The translations under genes and the position numbers were made by a program. From assembly GCA_034432635.1 (NCBI GenBank), contig DAOUBK010000082.1, forward strand, positions 5,283-69,282: a stretch of DNA of 64,000 nucleotides, written 5' to 3'. The notes beneath the pieces are model-generated. The model made no database searches, was not told where the DNA came from, and was given only the letters and a program-made list of their open reading frames with translations. The DNA is from Roseiflexus sp034432635. GTDB lineage: Bacteria; Chloroflexota; Chloroflexia; Chloroflexales; Roseiflexaceae. Position 1 is the first letter of the stretch; every line of letters begins with the position of its first letter. Positions 58,326 through 64,000 of this stretch are shown piece by piece.

Positions 58326-59354
58326 TCAGGGAACGAAACGATACTCCAGGCGCGGCGCTTGGGGTTGCACAACAATGCGCAACCCCAACAGATCGGCAGG
58401 TTGCAGGTTGCGTTCCAGATTCGCCTGCAACAGATCGCGCAGCGTATTGAATGCACGGTATCGTACAACCAGCGCATCGCTCAACCCCGCAAGTTCTTTC
58501 GCACCCTCAATGGCATCCTCCAGATTACCCAGTTCATCGATCAGACCCAGCGCCTTCGCCTGACGCCCGGTATAGATCCGCCCGTCGGCGAGACGGATCA
58601 CCTCGGTGCGCTCCATGCCGCGCCCTGCGACGATTACATCGACAAATCCCTGATAGGCTTCATCGATCAGCGCCTTCCAGACCGCCTCTTCCTCAGGTGT
58701 TGGCGGACGCAGCGGGGATCCGATATCCTTGAGATCTCCACTTTTGTAGACATATTCGCGCAAGCCCAGTCGCTCGAACGCTTCATCGTAATTCAGCAGC
58801 GATACGATGACGCCAAGACTGCCGGTCAGAGTATCAGGATTGGCGTAAATGCGCTCGCCTGCCATCGAAATATAATAGCCGCCGCTGGCAGCGACCGTAC
58901 CCATCGAAACGACCAGATGCTTACCACTATCGCGCAGTTTCTTGAGTTCGACGTACAACTCGTTACTGGCAACCACGCTGCCGCCAGGACTGTCAACCCG
59001 CAGCACGACCGCTTTCACCCGCGAGTCGCTAGCGGCGGTGCGGATCTGCGATAGCAACTGTTCATGGCTTAGACCGGTGCTGAAGAGACTGTCTACATCC
59101 GCACCGATAGCTCCACTGACGGTAATCACGACGATTCGATCCGAACCACGACCGGAAATGACTTCTTCCTGCCATTTGCTGCCCGGAACCATTGCAGCCG
59201 AGCTTCCGCCGTCGAACGCAAGCAGAAGCGCCATCCCGCCTAGCGGCAAAATGGCGCATGCCAGAATGATACCCAGCACGATTGATACAATAATCACCCA
59301 CGTCCGATCCTTGCGCGGTTGAACCGGGGCGGGTGGAGGTGTTATCTCGCTCAT
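58326..59354 (-). CDS. sppA: Signal peptide peptidase SppA
   Basis: A 342-residue membrane-anchored protease: cytoplasmic proline-rich N-terminus, one TM helix (about 18-45), then the ClpP/crotonase-like domain with VLRVDSPGGSVVASNELY, catalytic Ser in GTVAASGGYYISMAG and general-base Lys in YVYKSGDLKDIGSP. It degrades cleaved signal peptides. Short form (one domain). GAGGAG precedes ATG 59354. It heads a run with the epimerase 24 nt later. Confidence 0.95.
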   Translation of the reverse strand: MSEITPPPAPVQPRKDRTWVIIVSIVLGIILACAILPLGGMALLLAFDGGSSAAMVPGSKWQEEVISGRGSDRIVVITVSGAIGADVDSLFSTGLSHEQLLSQIRTAASDSRVKAVVLRVDSPGGSVVASNELYVELKKLRDSGKHLVVSMGTVAASGGYYISMAGERIYANPDTLTGSLGVIVSLLNYDEAFERLGLREYVYKSGDLKDIGSPLRPPTPEEEAVWKALIDEAYQGFVDVIVAGRGMERTEVIRLADGRIYTGRQAKALGLIDELGNLEDAIEGAKELAGLSDALVVRYRAFNTLRDLLQANLERNLQPADLLGLRIVVQPQAPRLEYRFVP

Positions 59355-59406
59355 ACGTCTCTCCTCGCAACTCCAGACAGACTCCAGAGCGTCAGCAACA
59401 GAGGGT

Positions 59407-59415
59407 ATGATACCA
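59407..59415 (-). promoter_or_regulatory. Predicted extended -10 promoter of sppA
   Basis: TGGTATCAT on the minus strand, 53 nt before the sppA ATG. Confidence 0.45.
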
Positions 59416-59426
59416 CATTGCAGCCG

Positions 59427-60180
59427 CTAGCGACGGATGAGCGACAGATACACACAATGCACCTGTGCGATGACACGCAGGGTTACCGGCGGCAACGTCG
59501 AGGTATTGACCCGCACCTCCCGATCAGTGATCGTCGCCACATCGGCGGCAGTCAGCACGGTGCGCAGTTCGATTGCACTCACGAATGTGGTCGGACGCTC
59601 AACACCGTCGATCACAATCTTGCTGCTGGCGTCGAACCCGGCGCTGTAGACGGTCAACACCGTTCCGGCTTCGCCGACACCCGCAAATGGCGGATTGAGG
59701 GTGAGTACAAGCACGAGTTCATACGCGCCTGCGTCACACCCGCTTCCCTGCGGTCTGCCGATGCCACGCGGATCGATTGAGGGGCAGGTTGCTACTGCTG
59801 CATGGTTGACTGCCGGACTCGATGCGGCAATTGCCATCGTCGGCGCAGGACCGCCGTTATCGGTCAGCGGTCCCAGTTGTGGATCCTGGAAGAGAATGGC
59901 AGACGGGGGAGACGTGATCAGGTTATTGATTTCGTTGTTGAAATCAGGCGTCTTTGTGCGCGGGAACTGAATGTTGCCGCCACCGTGGTCAATGGTCGGT
60001 TTGTATGGTACCCCTAATACTCGGTGGTCACAGGGTTGGTGTGGGTCGGATCGAGACGGTTGTTGTAGAAGATCGAACCGATCAGTTTCACCGACGCCTG
60101 GTTGCCGGCAAAGAGTGCTCCGCCTTGAAAGGTTGCAAAGTTCTTTGCGAACGTGACGTGACTGACGCTTTACTTTAAAT
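59427..60180 (-). pseudogene. Truncated beta-helix / choice-of-anchor Q protein remnant
   Basis: The C-terminal part of a secreted parallel beta-helix protein. One frame carries VTFAKNFATFQGGALFAGNQ and SIFYNNRLDPTHTNPVTTEY and then hits a TAG near 60018. A one-base shift continues in VPYKPTIDHGGGNIQF, DPQLGPLTDNGGPAPT and CPSIDPRGIGRPQGSGCDAG, the classic end of choice-of-anchor Q domains, to a stop at 59427. The whole N-terminus and signal peptide are missing upstream of about 60180. So it is both frameshifted and truncated. The final VHCVYLSLIRR resembles the short Chloroflexi tail motif. Confidence 0.75.
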
Positions 60181-60295
60181 TGACGACTCATTCTGATCAA
60201 TAGTACCAACTACCCGATGTATGCTACGACCAATGGCAGCAGTCTGCGTTGCCGGTGCGCACCCGGTGCCACCAACGGCATACTGCAATAAGGTG

Positions 60296-60304
60296 TGGTA
60301 CCAT
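60296..60304 (+). promoter_or_regulatory. Predicted extended -10 promoter of the lipoprotein gene
   Basis: TGGTACCAT; transcription from about 60311 would exclude in-frame starts before 60338. Confidence 0.4.
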
Positions 60305-60337
60305 GACAATGTGATACATTCACCAACAACACAGCGC

Positions 60338-61525
60338 ATGCCTCTTAGCCTGATCCTGATCGGGCTTATCGTTACCCTGGCACTGTCATCGTGCGCAGCA
60401 GCATCCGCCGACTCTGTCCCTGCGGCGCCGGTCCGCATTCAGGAAGCGTACTTCTACAAGCCGCCACGTGATGGCACAACGGCGCAGGATCTTGCTGCGC
60501 GCGCCGATCTCATCATTCTCACCCGTACCGACGAGCCGTTCCGCGATGCCGTGCGCGACGCCGGCTATTCCGGGATGATCTTGCAGTATATGCTTGCCGC
60601 CGAGGTCAGCGGCCCCATCGATGCAGTACGCGCCGATGCGCCCTGCAATGCGCAGCACCGCCCCTGGCGCAATCAGGCGGCGTTTCGTGTCGGCGAGTTC
60701 TGTGCGTTGATCCACCCACACGACGATTGGTTCCTGCACAATGCCGCGGGGGAACGCCTCTATACGAACTGGCCCGGTCATACCGGCTACTTTTACCAGA
60801 TGAACCCCGCCAGTCCAGGGTGGCGCGCTTTTCTGATTGCGCGTTTGCGGCAGGCACTCAATGGTGATGCGCAGGAACCGGCGCTGGGGTACGATGGTAT
60901 CTTCCTGGACAATGTGGCGTTGAGTCTGTGGAAACTGCGGGCACAGGTCAGTAACAGCGACGGCGTGGTGCGCGAGTTCGAGACCGACGACGCCTACCGC
61001 GCAGCGTGGATCGGGTTGTTGCGCGACGTGTCGGACGCACTACGTCCGACGTGGCCGGTTTGGGCAAATCTGATCGCCGACTCTTCCCCTAGTCAGGGCT
61101 GGAACGACTATCTCACCTACCTGGATGGGGTGATGGTGGAAGCGTTCGCTACCGGGTGGCGGAACAATGTATCGCCGGATCAGTGGGAGCGAGGGTTGAC
61201 GCAGGCAGAGGAGACGCTACAGCAGGGCAAGGGGTATCTGGCAGTCGTTCAGGCTCGCGATCAGACGCTTCTCCCGTTCACCCTGGCATCCTACCTGTTG
61301 ATCGCCGACGGTCGTCACGCTTTCTTCCGCTATGCCGAAAGGGGCGATTATGCGATCTATCCGTACTATCCGTTACTCGATCTCGACCTGGGTGAGCCTG
61401 AAGGTCCGCGCTACCGGCAAAGCGACGGCGCCTGGCGGCGCGATTTCGCCCGCGGATATGTGGTTGCATCCCCACAGACGAAAACCGCCCGAATCGTTCT
61501 CAATGGCGAAACGCTTACAGAATAA
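60338..61525 (+). CDS. Lipoprotein, putative glycoside hydrolase (GHL15-like TIM barrel)
   Basis: A 395-residue secreted lipoprotein: signal peptide PLSLILIGLIVTLALSSC with lipobox LSSC near residue 20. The mature part reads as a TIM barrel: IQEAYFYKPPRDGTTAQDL, ADLIILTRTDEPFRDAV, YDGIFLDNVALSLWK (D near the strand 4 end), WPVWANLIADSS, YLDGVMVEAFATGW and GYLAVVQARDQ. This resembles the hypothetical glycosyl hydrolase family 15 and endo-polygalactosaminidase-like enzymes; activity is not certain. ATG 60338 is chosen because it begins the signal peptide and lies downstream of the predicted promoter; no SD is visible. Confidence 0.8.
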   Translation: MPLSLILIGLIVTLALSSCAAASADSVPAAPVRIQEAYFYKPPRDGTTAQDLAARADLIILTRTDEPFRDAVRDAGYSGMILQYMLAAEVSGPIDAVRADAPCNAQHRPWRNQAAFRVGEFCALIHPHDDWFLHNAAGERLYTNWPGHTGYFYQMNPASPGWRAFLIARLRQALNGDAQEPALGYDGIFLDNVALSLWKLRAQVSNSDGVVREFETDDAYRAAWIGLLRDVSDALRPTWPVWANLIADSSPSQGWNDYLTYLDGVMVEAFATGWRNNVSPDQWERGLTQAEETLQQGKGYLAVVQARDQTLLPFTLASYLLIADGRHAFFRYAERGDYAIYPYYPLLDLDLGEPEGPRYRQSDGAWRRDFARGYVVASPQTKTARIVLNGETLTE

Positions 61526-61526
61526 A

Positions 61527-62744
61527 CTACACGCTCTCAACGGTTGCTTTCACGCCAAGCGCGGCGAGCATGCTGCTGATTTCATTCAGATAGAGAGCAT
61601 TCATCACCAGAACGACGTCCGGTTGATAGTCGCGGAGCAGATCCGGTGCAACGATCGGTTGTCCGCTGCCGGCAACGAATTGGCCCTGCTTGCGCGGGTT
61701 CACATCGACAACCAGTGCTACTGCCTGAAGATCGCGGAAGATGTTCAAGAACGTGACCCCTTTTGAGCCGGCGCCCCACACCACTGTGCGCACCTTGCGC
61801 TGTGTCAGATCGTTCAATCGTAGACGCCATTCGTGAACCTTTGCACGATACCGCTCACCAAACGTCTGCACATCGCGCGCCATCCGCTCGACATCCAGCC
61901 AGTCGCGCGCCGATGGCAACACCACCCCCGGCGCCGGTCGTGCCTCGATAGCCAGAAATTGACCACCAAACTCCTCACGCACATCGAGCACGTGAAACCC
62001 GGACGTTTCGAACAGATACATCAGCGATGCCGGACTGAAGTACGAGCAGTGCTCATAGATGATGTCCCAGATACCCAGATCGCGTAGCGTCCAGAGCACG
62101 TTGGGGACCTCAAAATACACCACCGGGCTGCGATCAGGTCCGATGGCGCAACGAATCTCTGCGAGAAATGCACGTGGATGGTCGATATGCTCAAGAACAT
62201 GGCGACACACAATCAGGTCTGCCGGTTCATGGGCATATGCCTGGCTGAAAAAATCGACGACGAAGCGTACATTCGGTTCGGCGGCATCACGCTCCGGATT
62301 GGGGACATAACTCTTATCGAAACCGATTCCGCGATTGCCACCCGCACGACAGATCTGACGCAGAAAATCGCCTTTGCCACATCCGATCTCAAGAATATCC
62401 TTTCCGCGCAGATCATAGCGTTCGATCAAACGTTCCGCCAAATCGGTTGCATACTGCTGAAAACGACCTGAAAAGTGGAGTGAATTTTCGTACTGCTGTG
62501 AATAGTCCATGTTGGAGGGATCGAACGCATAGTTGTAGACATGACTGCACAGCGAACAGTATCCCAGCATCAGATCACCACGTGGCGCCTGCAATGCTGC
62601 TTCACACGAATCCCACAGCACGTTGCAGTAGATCGGCATCTGCAGCACGTCCATGAACATTGTGAGACTGTGCGATCCACAGATTGGGCACGACTGCGTT
62701 TCGTCTGCCGGTCGTTGCCGGAAGGAAGCAGGATCAGGATACAT
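61527..62744 (-). CDS. Zinc-ribbon class I SAM C-methyltransferase-like protein
   Basis: A 405-residue three-part protein: N-terminal zinc-binding segment (CPIC...CSLC, about 20-80, Methyltransf_13), SAM domain (LRGKDILEIGCGKGDFLRQI, then LIVCRHVLEHIDHPRAFL, about 110-270) and C-terminal Rossmann-like Methyltransf_14 (VRTVVWGAGSKGVTFLNIF). This layout is that of sugar C-methyltransferases such as TylC3 and CloU, suggesting modification of a deoxysugar nucleotide. ATG 62744 overlaps the upstream glycosyltransferase end by 11 bp. Confidence 0.9.
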   Translation of the reverse strand: MYPDPASFRQRPADETQSCPICGSHSLTMFMDVLQMPIYCNVLWDSCEAALQAPRGDLMLGYCSLCSHVYNYAFDPSNMDYSQQYENSLHFSGRFQQYATDLAERLIERYDLRGKDILEIGCGKGDFLRQICRAGGNRGIGFDKSYVPNPERDAAEPNVRFVVDFFSQAYAHEPADLIVCRHVLEHIDHPRAFLAEIRCAIGPDRSPVVYFEVPNVLWTLRDLGIWDIIYEHCSYFSPASLMYLFETSGFHVLDVREEFGGQFLAIEARPAPGVVLPSARDWLDVERMARDVQTFGERYRAKVHEWRLRLNDLTQRKVRTVVWGAGSKGVTFLNIFRDLQAVALVVDVNPRKQGQFVAGSGQPIVAPDLLRDYQPDVVLVMNALYLNEISSMLAALGVKATVESV

Positions 62745-63810
62745 CACTGTTGACCTCGTTGACACGATATGGTGATGAACGATGTATTGTTTCCTCGGCA
62801 AGCGCGTTCTGCATCAGTGCCACCAGTCTGCAGGCGTGCTGCGTCGGGTTGAAACGCCAGAGGGCATCCTCGCGCGCCTGCGCAATCAAGTGTTCGACCT
62901 TTGGCGCATTCGCCGGATCGAATGCCCAGCGCAACGCTTCGATATAACTGTCGGGCGAACCTTCGACGATCAATCCGTTCTCACCGTGACGAATATAATC
63001 ACGAACGCCAAAGGCATCGTTGACAATCACCAGTTTTCCGAGCGCCATTGCGTTCAGGTAGGTTTGCTGTCCACTTGCACGCTTCGTCCCCATGAGCAAC
63101 GGTACAACCACCACGTTCGCACCACGCAGCAATGCCGAAAATACGTCCGACGGCATCTGCCCGGCACGCACATTTGGCGGAAGATTCGGGTATCTGTCGA
63201 GTTTGCGCGTTGCGCACACAAACTGATATTCGGGGAGTGTGCGCGCTGCCTCGACCAGCGGTCCGTAATCGCGAAATGAGTTGCCGCCGACAAAGATATA
63301 CGATCCGCGTTCGACCGGTTTTGCGCGTTCTTCGTCCGTCAACGTATACATGTATGGAACAAAGCAGACTTTGTTCGGCTCGATGCCCCAGATCAGTGGG
63401 AAGAGGCGTTGTTCATCGCTCGACAGCAGCGCGTAGCGATTGATTGCGCGATCGGTAAATCGCACGATAATGCGGTCAACAATAGCGCGCCAGCCAGAGT
63501 TGGGTTCCCACGCCTCACCGCAAAAAACAATGGCCGGACGCCAGCGACGTGGAAGAAAACTCAACAGGAACACTGCCAGCACTTCCGGTTTGAATCGTCC
63601 CCGACCGGTGAACAGCAGCAAACCTTCGTAGCGCATTGCTGCCTGCCAAACTCCCCAAAGCAGAGCAAGTTCACCGCGCAGATTGTAGCCGGTCTCATAC
63701 TTCCAGGGCGGCAGCGCTATTTTGTTGAACATTGCGGCGAACTCTGGAATACCCATGAGGTAATCCAGCGATGTGCCACATCCGGTGCGTCGCGTGATGC
63801 GCGGAAGCAC
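62734..63810 (-). CDS. GT4-like glycosyltransferase
   Basis: A 358-residue protein of GT-B type: SYIFVGGNSFRDYGPLVEAA, NVVVVPLLMGTKRASGQQTY, LNAMALGKLVIVNDAFGVRD and YIRHGENGLIVEGSPDSYIEAL (nucleotide-sugar binding and E-x7-E-like region). It transfers a sugar to a polysaccharide or glycolipid acceptor, probably at the membrane. GTG 63810 has GGAGG 7 nt upstream. It is cotranscribed with the methyltransferase that follows. Confidence 0.88.
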   Translation of the reverse strand: MLPRITRRTGCGTSLDYLMGIPEFAAMFNKIALPPWKYETGYNLRGELALLWGVWQAAMRYEGLLLFTGRGRFKPEVLAVFLLSFLPRRWRPAIVFCGEAWEPNSGWRAIVDRIIVRFTDRAINRYALLSSDEQRLFPLIWGIEPNKVCFVPYMYTLTDEERAKPVERGSYIFVGGNSFRDYGPLVEAARTLPEYQFVCATRKLDRYPNLPPNVRAGQMPSDVFSALLRGANVVVVPLLMGTKRASGQQTYLNAMALGKLVIVNDAFGVRDYIRHGENGLIVEGSPDSYIEALRWAFDPANAPKVEHLIAQAREDALWRFNPTQHACRLVALMQNALAEETIHRSSPYRVNEVNSDVS

Positions 63811-63889
63811 GCGAGACCTCCTCTTCTCTTCTTCGCCTCACATGGCGCTCTAAGTCGAGAGTCGTCACTGACGTAAGCGCCGGACCTGA

Positions 63890-64000
63890 TCATGGTCGCG
63901 TGACAAGCGGGAGCCAGACACGCAACCGGGGTTCTCCTGTTCCCGATGTGGCGCTCGGCGTCGGTGTGGCGCTCGGCGTCGGTGTGGCGCTCGGCGTCGG
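63890..64000 (-). CDS. C-terminal end of a secreted repeat-linker protein (cut by window edge)
   Basis: 37 codons in frame to a TGA at 63892-63890: three PTPSAT units followed by SGTGEPRLRVWLPLVTRP. The Thr/Pro/Ser linker and the short R-V-W-L-P-L-V tail are typical of the C-termini of secreted Chloroflexi proteins, where the tail may be a sorting or anchoring signal (inference). The rest of the gene lies beyond 64000. Confidence 0.65.
   Translation of the reverse strand, partial: PTPSATPTPSATPTPSATSGTGEPRLRVWLPLVTRP
63947..64000. repeat. 18-bp tandem repeat, three copies to the window edge
   Basis: Unit TGTGGCGCTCGGCGTCGG at 63947-63964, 63965-63982 and 63983-64000, all identical. On the minus strand each unit encodes PTPSAT. 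Confidence 0.95.

Noticed and set aside
63947..64000. CRISPR-like repeat
   Set aside because: The three 18-bp copies are directly contiguous without spacers and encode PTPSAT on the minus strand.

Overview
The window looks like about 64 kb of chromosome from a filamentous Chloroflexi bacterium, most likely Roseiflexus or a close relative. This is inferred from high GC, a type II isopentenyl-diphosphate isomerase, a B-type five-helix SdhC with SdhA and SdhB, a form II CoxL-like molybdoenzyme, and secreted proteins with PTPSAT-type linkers ending in a short LPLV-type tail. No phototrophy gene, rRNA, tRNA, CRISPR array or insertion sequence was found, so the genus is not proven.

Layout. 1-3.5 kb (minus): a chromate-transporter N-terminus, a coiled-coil/SH3 protein and an orphan CoxL-like subunit. 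3.6-4.8 kb: thioesterase, D-aminoacyl-tRNA deacylase (dtd) and a small unknown protein. 4.8-11.2 kb: a five-gene operon behind a near-consensus promoter, encoding four membrane proteins (one with fourteen PxWL repeats) and a GlmL/MutL-type actin-fold ATPase without any mutase. This is the best candidate for an undescribed system. 11.2-14.4 kb: cyclophilin, fni (with a duplicated translation start region) and recF. 14.6-18.5 kb: a phasin-like protein, a zinc-ribbon/FHA protein, a frameshifted zinc-ribbon/J-like/TPR pseudogene and a Yip1-like protein. 18.7-26.4 kb: an orphan ABC ATPase, AmrS radical SAM enzyme, Nudix, C26 peptidase, GNAT, amidohydrolase, ruvB and msrB. 26.5-31.7 kb: two methyltransferases plus a VTT protein, an unknown membrane-anchored protein and an ABC-2 exporter. 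32-36.7 kb (minus): a sensor kinase, E1 alpha/beta dehydrogenase and an LPG-synthase-like flippase that probably starts at ATT. 36.9-40.2 kb: Baeyer-Villiger-type monooxygenase, SDR and long hibernation factor hpf.

40.3-45.2 kb (minus): Memo-family protein, CorA, two TrkA-type proteins, argF and a Uma2 protein, facing argH at 45.5 kb. 47-50 kb: a 7TM/PAS sensor kinase and a low-molecular-weight phosphatase-like protein lacking its catalytic cysteine. 50.2-56.2 kb: sdhCAB with a terminator, then a large Eco57I-type DNA methyltransferase. 56-59.4 kb (minus): nucleotide-sugar dehydrogenase, nucleotide-sugar epimerase and SppA. 59.4-64 kb: a truncated beta-helix pseudogene, a lipoprotein glycosidase-like protein, a methyltransferase, a glycosyltransferase and the tail of a repeat-linker secreted protein.

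Recurring regulatory patterns are an extended -10 element of the form TGG-TAnnnT, and GTTCTC heptad arrays placed just before start codons in sense orientation. All promoter, terminator and start-site calls were made by eye.
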